Shown here piece after piece: positions 38,130-47,443 of a stretch of 60,203 nt of DNA. Source of the DNA: an uncultured Pelagibacteraceae bacterium (GTDB lineage: Bacteria > Pseudomonadota > Alphaproteobacteria > Pelagibacterales > Pelagibacteraceae); contig CACHWN010000001.1 of NCBI GenBank assembly GCA_902583585.1, positions 96,831-157,033 of the forward strand, read 5' to 3'. Under the pieces are notes generated by a model. The model made no database searches and was not told the origin of the DNA. It worked only from the letters and a program-made list of their open reading frames with translations. Numbering within the stretch: the stretch's first letter is position 1; every line of letters starts with the position of its first letter. The position numbers and the translations under genes were made by a program.

Positions 38130-38782
38130 ATTAAAGCTGTTTTTTCTTTTAGATATTTTTCAATTTCAGAAGCTAGTTCATTTTCTTTATTTTTAAAGAA
38201 ATGATTAGAATTTTTAATTTTTGAAAAAATTACTTCTACTCCTTTTTGACTTTTAATTCTGTCGTCAAGTTCAGTTATACTTTCTTTGGTCACCAACTCA
38301 TCATTTTCACTGTATATTACTTGGCCCGAGGTTGGACATGGCGCGAGAAAAGAAAAATCGTACACATTCGGTTGAGGAGAAACTGCAATAAAATTATTTA
38401 CCTCTGGTCTTCGCATTATAAGTTGCATACATATCAGTGAACCAAAAGAAAAACCTGAAACCCAACATTGACTGTAATCTAAATTCTGTCTTTCAATCCA
38501 ATCTAAAGCAGCAGCTGCATCTGACAACTCTCCTTGTCCATTATCAAATACACCTTCACTTTTGCCAACACCTCTGAAATTTACTTTAATCACTGAAAAA
38601 CCATTCTCTAAAAAAATGTTATACATCAGCTGAACAATTCTATTATTCATAGTTCCACCGTACTGAGGGTGTGGATGAAGAACGATTGCAACAGGAGATC
38701 CAAACTTTGGGTTTTTATAATATTTTGCCTCAAGTCTTCCAGCGGGTCCAGGAATGAAAATTTCTAAACTTTTTGGTTTCAT
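38126..38782 (-). CDS. Alpha/beta hydrolase (COG2945-like)
   Basis: A 218-residue cytosolic alpha/beta hydrolase. The nucleophile elbow is GFSFG with Ser112. The oxyanion-side motif LHPHPQYGGTMNN lies near 35-47, and FRGVGKSEG near 69-77. A late His in KNSNHFFK is a candidate third member of the triad. The family is widespread in proteobacteria with undefined substrates. Divergent from the suf operon. Confidence 0.8.
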   Translation of the reverse strand: MKPKSLEIFIPGPAGRLEAKYYKNPKFGSPVAIVLHPHPQYGGTMNNRIVQLMYNIFLENGFSVIKVNFRGVGKSEGVFDNGQGELSDAAAALDWIERQNLDYSQCWVSGFSFGSLICMQLIMRRPEVNNFIAVSPQPNVYDFSFLAPCPTSGQVIYSENDELVTKESITELDDRIKSQKGVEVIFSKIKNSNHFFKNKENELASEIEKYLKEKTALI

Positions 38783-38859
38783 AATTGATAATGATTATTA
38801 TTAAAAAAAAAAGTACAAATTTATATCACGTTTTTATGCGACAAATATTTTTTTTTAAT

Positions 38860-38877
38860 CCTGACTAAAATAGTAGG
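38860..38877. promoter_or_regulatory. Predicted IscR-type operator upstream of iscR-suf
   Basis: CCTGACTAAAATAGTAGG matches the core of the type 1 IscR consensus of E. coli (YYGACTRWWWYAGTCRR) with one mismatch (A for C in AGTC). It lies 35 nt before the iscR ATG. A TATAAT at 38895-38900 would place its -35 region inside the operator, as expected for repression. The E. coli consensus is recalled knowledge; its use by this IscR is inference. Confidence 0.6.
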
Positions 38878-38912
38878 AATTGACCTAAAACTATTATAAT
38901 ACAACATTAATT

Positions 38913-39329
38913 ATGAAGTTGACTAATAAAGGAAGATACGCAGTAATGGCAATGGCAGACTTAGCATCAAATGCTAAAGATGGGCCAATAAGTCTTGCTG
39001 AAATATCTTTGAGACAAAACATTTCATTGGCTTACTTAGAACAAATTTTTTTAAAGTTAAAAAGCAATAAATTGGTTAAGAGTTCCAGAGGAGCTGCTGG
39101 AGGGTATATTTTAGAAAAACCAGCCTCCGAAATTAGATTATCTAATATTATTTATGCAGTTGATGAGGAAGTTAAAACATTAAATTGTAAAAAAAATTCG
39201 AAAAGAGGCTGCAACAATAAATCAACAAAATGCATTACTCACAATTTATGGGATCAATTAGATCAACATATAAACGGTTTTTTTGAAAAAGTAAAATTAC
39301 AAGATCTTACTAAAGCAGTTGAAAAATAA
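38913..39329 (+). CDS. iscR: Rrf2-family iron-sulfur regulator IscR
   Basis: A 138-residue winged-helix regulator that senses Fe-S status through a [2Fe-2S] cluster. The start [18 protein letters not shown] is typical. Candidate cluster ligands are Cys92, Cys100 and Cys107 with His110, close to the spacing of E. coli IscR. First gene of the suf operon, 2 nt before sufB, with a matching operator in its own promoter, so autoregulation is likely. Confidence 0.9.
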   Translation: MKLTNKGRYAVMAMADLASNAKDGPISLAEISLRQNISLAYLEQIFLKLKSNKLVKSSRGAAGGYILEKPASEIRLSNIIYAVDEEVKTLNCKKNSKRGCNNKSTKCITHNLWDQLDQHINGFFEKVKLQDLTKAVEK

Positions 39330-39331
39330 CA

Positions 39332-40765
39332 ATGAAGAATGAAGAATTAAAAAATCAGGATTATAAATACGGTTTCACAACTGAGATAGAAAATTTTAAA
39401 GCTCCAAAAGGACTTACAGAAAAAACTATAAGATTTATTTCTGAGGTTAAAAAAGAACCTAAATGGATGCTTGATTGGAGGTTAAAGGCATTTAATAGAT
39501 TAAGAGTTTTAACAGAGCCTAACTGGCAAAAACCAAAATACCCAAAAATTAATTATCAAGATTTATACTATTATTCAGCTCCAAAAAGTTTTAAAGATAA
39601 GCCTAAAAGTTTGGATGAGGTGGATCCAAAACTTATTGAAACTTACAATAAACTTGGCATTCCTCTTAACGAACAAAAAAGATTAAGTGGAGTGGCAGTT
39701 GACGCAGTTTTTGACTCTGTCTCAGTAGCGACAACCTTCAAAGGAGAGCTGGATAAAAAGGGAATAATTTTTTGTCCTATTTCTGAAGCAATCCAAAAAC
39801 ATCCAGATTTAGTAAAAAAATATCTAGGTTCAGTTATTCCTATAAGCGACCATTATTTTGCAACACTAAACTCAGCAGTATTTACTGATGGATCTTTTGT
39901 TTATATTCCACCAAATACTAGATGCCCAATGGAACTTTCTACATACTTTAGAATTAACGCATCAGAGACAGGTCAATTCGAAAGGACATTGATCATCGCT
40001 GATAAAGGAAGCTACGTAAGTTATCTAGAAGGCTGCACAGCGCCGATGAGAGATGAAAATCAATTACACGCTGCTAATGTAGAATTAGTTGCCTTGGACG
40101 ACGCAGAAATAAAATATTCAACAGTTCAAAATTGGTATCCAGGAGATAAAGATGGAGTGGGAGGAATTTATAATTTTGTTACGAAAAGAGGTGCATGTAG
40201 AGGTAAAAATTCAAAAATCTCATGGACCCAAGTAGAGACTGGTTCTGCTATAACTTGGAAATATCCAAGTTGTATTTTACAAGGTGATAACTCTATAGGT
40301 GAATTTTATTCAATTGCTATTACTAATAATTATCAGAAAGCAGACACTGGAACTAAAATGATTCACTTAGGTAAAAATACTAAGAGTAAAATTATTTCAA
40401 AAGGAATTTCGGCAGGTCAAGCTGATAATACATATAGAGGACTTGTAGATATTGGGGCAAAAGCTAGAAATTCAAGAAATTATACTCAATGTGACTCACT
40501 TTTAATGGGTAACAAATGCGGAGCACATACCGTGCCATATATAAGAAATAAAAACTCTTCCTCAACAGTTGAACATGAAGCTACGACATCTAAAATCAAT
40601 GAGGATCAATTATTTTATTGCAATCAAAGAGGACTTAATCAAGAAGAAGCGGTTAGTCTTATCGTAAATGGTTTCTGCAAAGAAGTGCTACAGCAACTTC
40701 CCATGGAATTCGCAGTTGAGGCGCAAAAATTGGTTTCTATTAGCTTAGAGGGGAGTGTTGGATAA
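39332..40765 (+). CDS. sufB: Fe-S assembly scaffold SufB
   Basis: Core of the SufBC2D scaffold. The 477 residues carry [58 protein letters not shown] and [18 protein letters not shown]. The latter includes the Cys proposed to receive persulfide. [11 protein letters not shown]-type sequence is present near the C-terminus. Ends in TAATG overlap with sufC. Confidence 0.97.
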   Translation: MKNEELKNQDYKYGFTTEIENFKAPKGLTEKTIRFISEVKKEPKWMLDWRLKAFNRLRVLTEPNWQKPKYPKINYQDLYYYSAPKSFKDKPKSLDEVDPKLIETYNKLGIPLNEQKRLSGVAVDAVFDSVSVATTFKGELDKKGIIFCPISEAIQKHPDLVKKYLGSVIPISDHYFATLNSAVFTDGSFVYIPPNTRCPMELSTYFRINASETGQFERTLIIADKGSYVSYLEGCTAPMRDENQLHAANVELVALDDAEIKYSTVQNWYPGDKDGVGGIYNFVTKRGACRGKNSKISWTQVETGSAITWKYPSCILQGDNSIGEFYSIAITNNYQKADTGTKMIHLGKNTKSKIISKGISAGQADNTYRGLVDIGAKARNSRNYTQCDSLLMGNKCGAHTVPYIRNKNSSSTVEHEATTSKINEDQLFYCNQRGLNQEEAVSLIVNGFCKEVLQQLPMEFAVEAQKLVSISLEGSVG

Positions 40766-41499
40766 TGCTTCAATTGCAAAATTTGAAAGCCTCAGTAAAT
40801 AATAAGGCAATTTTAAATGGATTAAATTTAGAAATTAAACCTGGAGAAGTACATGCTATCATGGGACCAAACGGATCTGGAAAAAGTACATTAGCAAATA
40901 TTTTATCTGGTAAAAATGGATATGATATAAGCGGAAGCCTAAATTTTGAGGGTAAAAACTTACAAGAAATTCCTATAGAAGAACGCGCTCATAAGGGAAT
41001 ATTTTTAGCTTTTCAATATCCTTTAGAAATACCAGGTGTTAATACAACTAATTTTCTAAAAACATCATTGAATTCAATTAGAAAAGCTAAAGGTGAAAAA
41101 GAATTAGATACCTTAAATCTTTTAAAATTAATTAAAGAGAAAGCCTCTGAATTAAATATTGATGAAAAATTTTTATCTAGACAATTAAATGTAGGTTTCT
41201 CAGGAGGGGAGAAGAAGAAAAATGAAATACTTCAAATGAAGCTCTTGGAGCCAAAATTATCTATCTTGGATGAAACAGACTCTGGCTTAGATATTGATGC
41301 ATTAAGAATTGTTGCCGATGGAGTAAACTCCCATAAAAATGAGAACAATGCTTTTCTAATTATTACGCATTACCAAAGACTACTTGATTACATTAAACCA
41401 GATTTCATTCATGTATTGTCAAAAGGCAAAATAATTAAAACAGGAAGTGCTGAACTAGGCCAAGAACTTGAAAAAACAGGTTATGAAAATTTGAAATGA
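40765..41499 (+). CDS. sufC: Fe-S assembly ATPase SufC
   Basis: ABC-type ATPase of the SUF scaffold, 244 residues. Walker A is GPNGSGKST at 34-42, the signature loop is NVGFSGGEKKKNEILQM, and Walker B is LSILDETDSGLDIDAL. This is standard for SufC, which has no transmembrane partner. It overlaps sufD by 4 nt. Confidence 0.97.
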   Translation: MLQLQNLKASVNNKAILNGLNLEIKPGEVHAIMGPNGSGKSTLANILSGKNGYDISGSLNFEGKNLQEIPIEERAHKGIFLAFQYPLEIPGVNTTNFLKTSLNSIRKAKGEKELDTLNLLKLIKEKASELNIDEKFLSRQLNVGFSGGEKKKNEILQMKLLEPKLSILDETDSGLDIDALRIVADGVNSHKNENNAFLIITHYQRLLDYIKPDFIHVLSKGKIIKTGSAELGQELEKTGYENLK

Positions 41500-42743
41500 T
41501 GGAACCTTTATTTAATATAGATTTTAAAAAAATACCTTCCTCTAGTGGCAAAGAGGCTGCAGAAAGAAAAAAAAATTTCGAACTGTTTTTAAAAGGAGGT
41601 CTTCCAGGTAAAAAAGATGAAAATTGGAAATTTTCTGATCTAAATTTTATAATTAACAGGAACTTCAAGAATATTACTAACAACGATAATTATAAATTTG
41701 ATGAAAAAATTGAATTAGTTAATGATTTTGATCATAATAAAATTGTAATTATAAACGGATCATTGAAATCCTATGATTTACAATCTGAGGAAAACGGAAA
41801 AGTAAAAATTGAAAACTTAAAATCACTTGATAGATCTTATAATCGTTTAAAAAATAATCTTGATTATCTTAATAAAGCTCTGTCTATTGGCGGGTTTAAT
41901 TTGGAAGTACAAAAAAACTATAAATGTAAAAAACCAATAATAATTTATAATTATTTTACTGAAAACTTAAATAACAAGATTATTAATAACTCAAATAAGA
42001 TAAATATAAGTCAAAACTCCGAACTAACTTTAATCGATTATAATATTGGTAAAAATAGTAAATTTATTAAAAATACCTATGAAGAAATTAATATCGATAA
42101 AGGCGCAGTATTAAAAAATATTATTTTACAAAAATCAAAAAGCAATGGTTATTTTTACAAGAATATTTCTGGCACACAAAATTATAATTCGAGTTATCAA
42201 AATTTCATATTAAGCTCAGGACCGAAATTTAATAAAATTGAGCTTGATATAAACCTAGAAAAAGAAAAAAGTAGTTGTTATATTTTATCAGGATTAAATT
42301 TAAGCAAAGAGGAACATCAGGAAATCAAAACTCAAATTAATCATTTGGCACCGAATTGTAAAAGTTTTCAAAAAATTAAAAATGTTTTGGACAGTGATAG
42401 TATCGGAGTTTATCAAGGAAAAATATTTGTTAAAGATATTGCTCAAAAAACAGATGCATATCAACTGAGCAAAGCTTTGATTTTAAATGATCAGGCTGAA
42501 TTTAATGCCAAGCCAGAGTTAGAAATTTATGCTGATGATGTTAAGTGTTCTCATGGATCTACCTCTGGTAGCATAGACGCTGAAGCTATACATTATTTAA
42601 TGACTAGAGGTATTGCATTCAGGGAAGCAAAAAAACTTTTAATAAAAGGTTTTCTAAATGAAATTTTTGACAACATACCTGAAGAGAAAATAAGGATTTT
42701 TCTTGAAAAAAGCATGGCGGAGCAGATTGATGAAATTCGATAA
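41496..42743 (+). CDS. sufD: Fe-S assembly scaffold SufD
   Basis: Partner of SufB in the scaffold. The 415 residues are divergent in the first two thirds but end in the family block AKPELEIYADDVKCSHGSTSG, DAEAIHYLMTRGI and AKKLLIKGFLNEIFD. The conserved Cys and His in VKCSHG are visible. The middle is a beta-helix region rich in Asn and Lys. It overlaps sufS by 14 nt. Confidence 0.94.
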   Translation: MMEPLFNIDFKKIPSSSGKEAAERKKNFELFLKGGLPGKKDENWKFSDLNFIINRNFKNITNNDNYKFDEKIELVNDFDHNKIVIINGSLKSYDLQSEENGKVKIENLKSLDRSYNRLKNNLDYLNKALSIGGFNLEVQKNYKCKKPIIIYNYFTENLNNKIINNSNKINISQNSELTLIDYNIGKNSKFIKNTYEEINIDKGAVLKNIILQKSKSNGYFYKNISGTQNYNSSYQNFILSSGPKFNKIELDINLEKEKSSCYILSGLNLSKEEHQEIKTQINHLAPNCKSFQKIKNVLDSDSIGVYQGKIFVKDIAQKTDAYQLSKALILNDQAEFNAKPELEIYADDVKCSHGSTSGSIDAEAIHYLMTRGIAFREAKKLLIKGFLNEIFDNIPEEKIRIFLEKSMAEQIDEIR

Positions 42744-43947
42744 TATAAAATCAAAATTTCCAATTTTTAAACAAAAGATAAAAGGTAAACCTTTGATATA
42801 CTTGGATAGCGCTAATTCTTCACAAAAACCAAAAGTCGTAATAGATGAGATGTCTAGATTTTATCAAACTGAATTTTCGAATGTAGGAAGAAGTGTACAT
42901 ACCTTAGCAGTTAAAGCTACAAACAAATTTGAGGAAACTAGAGATATAGTAAAAACTTATATTAACGCCAAATATAGAGAAGAAATAATTTTTACAAAGG
43001 GAGCTACAGAGGCAATTAACTTAGTAGCCAATACTTATGGAGAAAAATTTATAAAAGAGGGCGATGAAATTCTTTTGACAGAGTTAGAGCACCACTCAAA
43101 TTACGTTCCTTGGCATTATTTAAGAAAAAAAAAAGGTGCAATTATAAAATTTGCATCAGTGAATGAAAATGGAGAAATAGATACCGATGAGTTTAAAAAA
43201 CATATTACTAAAAAAACTAAGATGATTGCTTTTACTCATATTTCGAATGTAACAGGAACCATTATGCCTATTAAAAAGATTATAGATCTAGCAAAATCAA
43301 AAAACATTCCGGTACTAATTGACGGAACGCAGGGTGCCCCTCACTCAGTTCTTAATGTACAAGATTTAGGATGTGATTTTTATGCTATTTCTTGTCATAA
43401 AATGTATGGACCAAATGGACTAGGCATTCTGTATGCTAAAAAAAAATGGGTAGACGAATTGCCACCATATCAAGGGGGAGGTGGGATGATTAATGAAGTA
43501 AAGAAGGACGAAATCACTTATGCTGACTCTCCTAATAAATTCGAAGCAGGAACAATGCAAACAGCAGAGGTAGTGGCATTTGCAAATTCAATTAAGTTTA
43601 TTCAAGATTTTGGAATAAAAAATATTGAAAAACATGAAAGTCAAATTCTTGATTATGGTTTAGAAAAATTAAGAAAAGATAATTCTGTCAATATTATTGG
43701 TAATCCCAAAAATAGAGCATCTATAATTTCTTTTACAATAAAAGGAATTCATCCTCATGATATAGCAACAATTTTAGATGATGATGGTGTTGCAATCCGA
43801 GCTGGCCATCATTGCTGTCAGATTTTACATGATAAATTAGGAATTCCAGCTTCTGCGAGGGCTTCAATTGGAGTTTATAATAGTAAAGAGGATATTGATA
43901 TTTTAAACGAGTCAATTAAAAAATGTAAGAAAGTATTTCAGATTTAA
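42730..43947 (+). CDS. sufS: Cysteine desulfurase SufS
   Basis: PLP enzyme that takes sulfur from cysteine. From the ATG at 42730 it has 405 residues. The N-terminal block is GKPLIYLDSANSSQKP, the PLP Lys is in AISCHKMYGPNG, and the active-site Cys loop is RAGHHCCQ. The frame extends upstream into sufD, but the ATG at 42730 gives MKFDNIKSKFPIF, a usual N-terminus. The stop abuts the next ATG. Confidence 0.96.
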   Translation: MKFDNIKSKFPIFKQKIKGKPLIYLDSANSSQKPKVVIDEMSRFYQTEFSNVGRSVHTLAVKATNKFEETRDIVKTYINAKYREEIIFTKGATEAINLVANTYGEKFIKEGDEILLTELEHHSNYVPWHYLRKKKGAIIKFASVNENGEIDTDEFKKHITKKTKMIAFTHISNVTGTIMPIKKIIDLAKSKNIPVLIDGTQGAPHSVLNVQDLGCDFYAISCHKMYGPNGLGILYAKKKWVDELPPYQGGGGMINEVKKDEITYADSPNKFEAGTMQTAEVVAFANSIKFIQDFGIKNIEKHESQILDYGLEKLRKDNSVNIIGNPKNRASIISFTIKGIHPHDIATILDDDGVAIRAGHHCCQILHDKLGIPASARASIGVYNSKEDIDILNESIKKCKKVFQI

Positions 43948-44391
43948 ATGGAACTAAAAGAACTATATCAAGAAATTATTTTAGATCACGCGAAGAATCC
44001 TAGAAACAAAGGAAAGTGCGAAGGTTATAATCATGATGCCAAAGCACACAATCCTCTTTGTGGAGATAAAGTTCATATTTATTTAAAATTAGAAAAAGAC
44101 AAAAATATTTCAGACCTAAGTTTTGAAGGTGAAGGATGTGCAATTTCTTTAGCATCAGCCTCTATTCTCACAGATACTTTAAAAGGTAGAGATTTACACT
44201 TTTCAAAAAAAATTACAGACGATTTTTTAAATATGTTAAAAAACAAATCAAAAATCACTTTAAACAGCTTATCAGAAAACCAAATAACAACTATATCTTC
44301 TTTATCAGGAGTTCAGGAATTTCCAATGCGAATTAAATGTGCTACAATGGCATGGCATACTCTTTTATCAGCCTTAGAAAAAAAAATATAA
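43948..44391 (+). CDS. sufU: SUF-type sulfur acceptor / scaffold SufU
   Basis: A 147-residue IscU-fold protein. Conserved Cys occur in HNPLCGDKVHIYL, FEGEGCAISLASASIL and MRIKCATMAWHTL. An extra segment between the second and third Cys is typical of SufU rather than IscU. SufU usually accepts sulfur from SufS, so it may replace SufE, which is not in this operon. It directly follows sufS with no gap. Confidence 0.88.
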   Translation: MELKELYQEIILDHAKNPRNKGKCEGYNHDAKAHNPLCGDKVHIYLKLEKDKNISDLSFEGEGCAISLASASILTDTLKGRDLHFSKKITDDFLNMLKNKSKITLNSLSENQITTISSLSGVQEFPMRIKCATMAWHTLLSALEKKI

Positions 44392-44394
44392 ATT

Positions 44395-44697
44395 ATGAAT
44401 AATTTAAAAGAAAAAATAATTAATGAAATTAAGAAAATTTACGATCCAGAAATTCCAGTTAATATTTTTGAATTAGGCTTAATCTATAAGATCGAAGTAA
44501 TTGATAACAAAAAAGCAATGATAGAAATGACTTTAACCTCTCCTAATTGTCCTGTAGCCGAGAGTTTGCCAAACTCTGTGAAAGAGAATATATTAAAAAT
44601 TGATGGGGTAGAGAATGTTGAACTAAAATTGGTTTGGGATCCTCCATGGACAAAAGAAAAAATGTCAGAAGCAGCTAAACTAGAATTAAATTTATGA
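44395..44697 (+). CDS. sufT: MIP18/DUF59 family Fe-S maturation protein SufT
   Basis: A 100-residue single-domain DUF59 protein with IYDPEIPVNIFELGLIYKI, the TLTSPNCPVAESLP loop with a conserved Cys, and ELVWDPPWTKEKMSEAAK-type sequence near the end. Such proteins assist Fe-S maturation under high demand. Located between sufU and the A-type carrier with a 4-nt overlap to the latter. Confidence 0.9.
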   Translation: MNNLKEKIINEIKKIYDPEIPVNIFELGLIYKIEVIDNKKAMIEMTLTSPNCPVAESLPNSVKENILKIDGVENVELKLVWDPPWTKEKMSEAAKLELNL

Positions 44698-45029
44698 GTG
44701 AACAAGTAATAAGATTAAGCGATAATGCAGCCCAAAGAATAAAACAAATAATGTCCAAAGCAGAAAACTCTGCAATTGGAGTAAGAGTAGGAGTAAAATC
44801 TGGAGGTTGCGCTGGGATGTCTTACGTGATGGAATATGCAAAAGAAATTAAACCTAACGAAGAGATTATCGAGGAAAAAGGAGTTAAAGTTTTTGTGGAT
44901 CCTAAGGCTATAATGTATTTGCTTGGCACAGAAATGGATTATAGAAAGGATAAATTTTCTTCACAATTTATTTTCAAAAACCCTAACGAGACTGAGCGTT
45001 GCGGTTGTGGTGAGTCTTTTAAAGTTTAA
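44694..45029 (+). CDS. A-type Fe-S carrier (HesB/IscA/SufA family)
   Basis: A 111-residue carrier with the three conserved cysteines: one in VKSGGCAGMSYVM and two in ERCGCGESF at the C-terminus. Could be called sufA or iscA; context favours sufA. Last gene of the operon. Its stop shares TTAA with glnA on the opposite strand. Confidence 0.93.
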   Translation: MSEQVIRLSDNAAQRIKQIMSKAENSAIGVRVGVKSGGCAGMSYVMEYAKEIKPNEEIIEEKGVKVFVDPKAIMYLLGTEMDYRKDKFSSQFIFKNPNETERCGCGESFKV

Positions 45030-46432
45030 CCACTGTAATACATCTCAAACTCTATCGGATGAGGTGTGTGCTCAAAATTGTAGATTTCTTGAAATTTTAG
45101 CTCAATGTACGCGTCGATCTGGTCATCAGTAAAAACTCCACCCTCGGTCAAGAATTTTCTGTCTTTATCAAGATTCTGCATTGCTTCTCTCAAAGACCCA
45201 CAAACTGTCGGGAGTTTCTTAACCTCATCTTCAGATAATGAGTAGAGATCTTGATCAAAAGCTTTACCTGGATCAATTTTATTTTTAATTCCATCAATTC
45301 CTGCCATTAACATTGAAGCGAAAGTTAAATATGGATTGCCCGCTGCATCTGGAAATCTTATTTCCATTCTCGCAGCTTTAGGGTTCATTATTACTGGTAT
45401 TCTGCAAGACGCAGATCTATTTCTTGCAGAGTAGGCTAATATTACTGGAGCTTCAAAACCGGGTATCAATCTTTTATAACTATTAGTAGTTGCGTTTGAA
45501 AACGCATTAATTGCTCTAGCGTGTTTTAAAATTCCTCCAATATAATAAAGTGCCTGTTTTGACAGTCCAGCGTACTCTTTGCCCATAAATAATGGAGTGT
45601 TACCTTTCCAAATAGACTGGTGGCAGTGCATACCTGATCCGTTATCTCCTTTAACTGGTTTAGGCATAAATGTTGCTGTTTTTCCAAAAGAATGAGTTAC
45701 CATTTGAACTGCATATTTATATAGCTGAACATTATCCGCTTGATTAGTTAACGTCCCAAAATACATTCCTAATTCATGTTGACTTGGAGCAACCTCGTGG
45801 TGGTGTTTCTCCACTTTAACTCCCATATCTTTTAGAGCCTTTAAATATTCACCCCTCATGTCTTGGGCGCTATCAACAGGAGGAACAGGAAAATAACCTC
45901 CTTTAATACCAGGCCTATGTCCTAAATTGCCGTTTTCATATTTCTTACCAGTGTTATATGGACCTTCGGAACTATCAATTGAAAAACTGGTTTCGTTCAT
46001 ATCATTTTTGTATCTCACGTCATCAAATACAAAAAACTCTGGTTCGGGTCCGAAGTAAGATTTATCACCAATACCTGTTTTTTTTAAATAAGCTTCTGCT
46101 TTTTTAGCTGTTCCTCTAGGATCTCTCTCGTAAGGATCTTTTTTAACTGCATCTAAAATATCGCAGAAAATATTTAATGTCGTGTGAGAGTTAAATGGGT
46201 CGATTATTGGTCTATCTAGATCAGGCTTTAAAATCATGTCAGACTCATTTATTGCCTTCCAGCCCGCAATAGATGAACCATCAAAAAATACTCCTTTATC
46301 AAGCATATCTTCGTCAACTACCGTTGCGTCCATAGTTAGGTGTTGTAATTTCCCTTTAGGATCAGTAAATCTTAAATCCACGAACTCAACTTGCTTATCT
46401 TTCATAAGCTTTAGAATATTTTTTGAACTCAT
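45026..46432 (-). CDS. glnA: Glutamine synthetase type I
   Basis: Assimilates ammonia into glutamine. From the ATG at 46432 it has 468 residues, with DGSSIAGWKAINESDM, HHEVAPSQHELGMYFG and MHCHQSIWKG. The Tyr of QDLYSLSEDEV aligns with the adenylylated Tyr of enteric GS, suggesting GlnE-type control. It ends HPIEFEMYYSG. An in-frame TTG at 46444 exists, but GAGG just before the ATG marks 46432 as the start. No glnB lies beside it. Confidence 0.96.
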   Translation of the reverse strand: MSSKNILKLMKDKQVEFVDLRFTDPKGKLQHLTMDATVVDEDMLDKGVFFDGSSIAGWKAINESDMILKPDLDRPIIDPFNSHTTLNIFCDILDAVKKDPYERDPRGTAKKAEAYLKKTGIGDKSYFGPEPEFFVFDDVRYKNDMNETSFSIDSSEGPYNTGKKYENGNLGHRPGIKGGYFPVPPVDSAQDMRGEYLKALKDMGVKVEKHHHEVAPSQHELGMYFGTLTNQADNVQLYKYAVQMVTHSFGKTATFMPKPVKGDNGSGMHCHQSIWKGNTPLFMGKEYAGLSKQALYYIGGILKHARAINAFSNATTNSYKRLIPGFEAPVILAYSARNRSASCRIPVIMNPKAARMEIRFPDAAGNPYLTFASMLMAGIDGIKNKIDPGKAFDQDLYSLSEDEVKKLPTVCGSLREAMQNLDKDRKFLTEGGVFTDDQIDAYIELKFQEIYNFEHTPHPIEFEMYYSG

Positions 46433-46446
46433 TATTTTCCTCAAGT

Positions 46447-46475
46447 GTTATATTGTTTTAATTTCGTGCAGACAA
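46447..46475 (-). promoter_or_regulatory. Candidate glnA promoter
   Basis: On the minus strand, TTGTCT (46475-46470) and TATAAC (46452-46447) are separated by 17 bases. The predicted transcript start falls only about 8 nt before the ATG and would cut into the Shine-Dalgarno-like GAGG. Either the leader is extremely short or another promoter is used. Confidence 0.35.
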
Positions 46476-46556
46476 TATATAAGGTGGTTTATTAGAGTAT
46501 AACTAAAAATATATATCAGCTATGCATTTATCACATGAATACAATTTAAACTTGAA

Positions 46557-47435
46557 ATGAGAGAAGCAAACTCCTTTGATTTATCATTATTAATATTGCT
46601 TGCAATAATTTGGGGTTCTGCCTTTTTTAATATTAAAATAGCTACTTATTCTTATGAACCTTTTACTCTAGCTCTAACAAGGGTAATATTTGCAAGCATA
46701 CCTCTAGTTCTTTTATGCAAATTTAAAGAAATTAAAATTGAAGCTTTTACAAAAAATTGGAAATTATACGCTTTGATTGGATTATGTAATATTTCTATTC
46801 CATTTGTGTTAATTGCGATAGGTACTTCGATGATTAACAGCTATCTAGCAGCGATTTTAATGAGTACTACGCCTTTAAGTGGATCTATCCTTGCACATTT
46901 TTTTTTAAAAGATGAAAAACTATCTATGCCAAAATCATTAGGAGTTTTAGTTGGATTTAGTGGTATAATTTTATTATTTTTTGATAAAGTAATTATTAAT
47001 AGTGATAATTATCTCTATGCTCTAATCACTATATTAGGATCAACATTTTATTGTATTGGTGGTTTGTTAACCTTGAAATTAAAAAATAAAAAAAACGAAA
47101 ACGTTACAACATCTACGACCTTATGGTCTGTAATTTTTTTATTACCTTTTTCTCTAATCATCGAAACACCCTGGAACTCTGACCCAACTTTGGCCTCAAC
47201 TATTTCATTACTCTATTTAGGTATAGTAGCTACTGGATTTGCTTGGCTAATTAGATTTCGAATTTTGACTGTGAATGGTCTAGTCTTTCAAACACAAGTG
47301 GCTTACTTAATACCAATTTTTGGAATTTTTTTTGGTTATTTTCTTATGGATGAAATAATAACATGGAGAGTCTTGTTATCATTGGTTATAATCCTTACTG
47401 GAATTTATATCTTTAAAAAAAATAATAAAGGCTAA
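46557..47435 (+). CDS. EamA/DMT-family permease
   Basis: A 292-residue membrane protein with ten predicted helices in two EamA repeats of five. The N-terminal LAIIWGSAFFNIKIA and the repeat-end pattern around LGVLVGFSGIILLFF support the drug/metabolite transporter superfamily. The substrate cannot be inferred. Divergent from glnA and 8 nt upstream of the transferase gene. Confidence 0.85.
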   Translation: MREANSFDLSLLILLAIIWGSAFFNIKIATYSYEPFTLALTRVIFASIPLVLLCKFKEIKIEAFTKNWKLYALIGLCNISIPFVLIAIGTSMINSYLAAILMSTTPLSGSILAHFFLKDEKLSMPKSLGVLVGFSGIILLFFDKVIINSDNYLYALITILGSTFYCIGGLLTLKLKNKKNENVTTSTTLWSVIFLLPFSLIIETPWNSDPTLASTISLLYLGIVATGFAWLIRFRILTVNGLVFQTQVAYLIPIFGIFFGYFLMDEIITWRVLLSLVIILTGIYIFKKNNKG

Positions 47436-47443
47436 AAAAGCAT

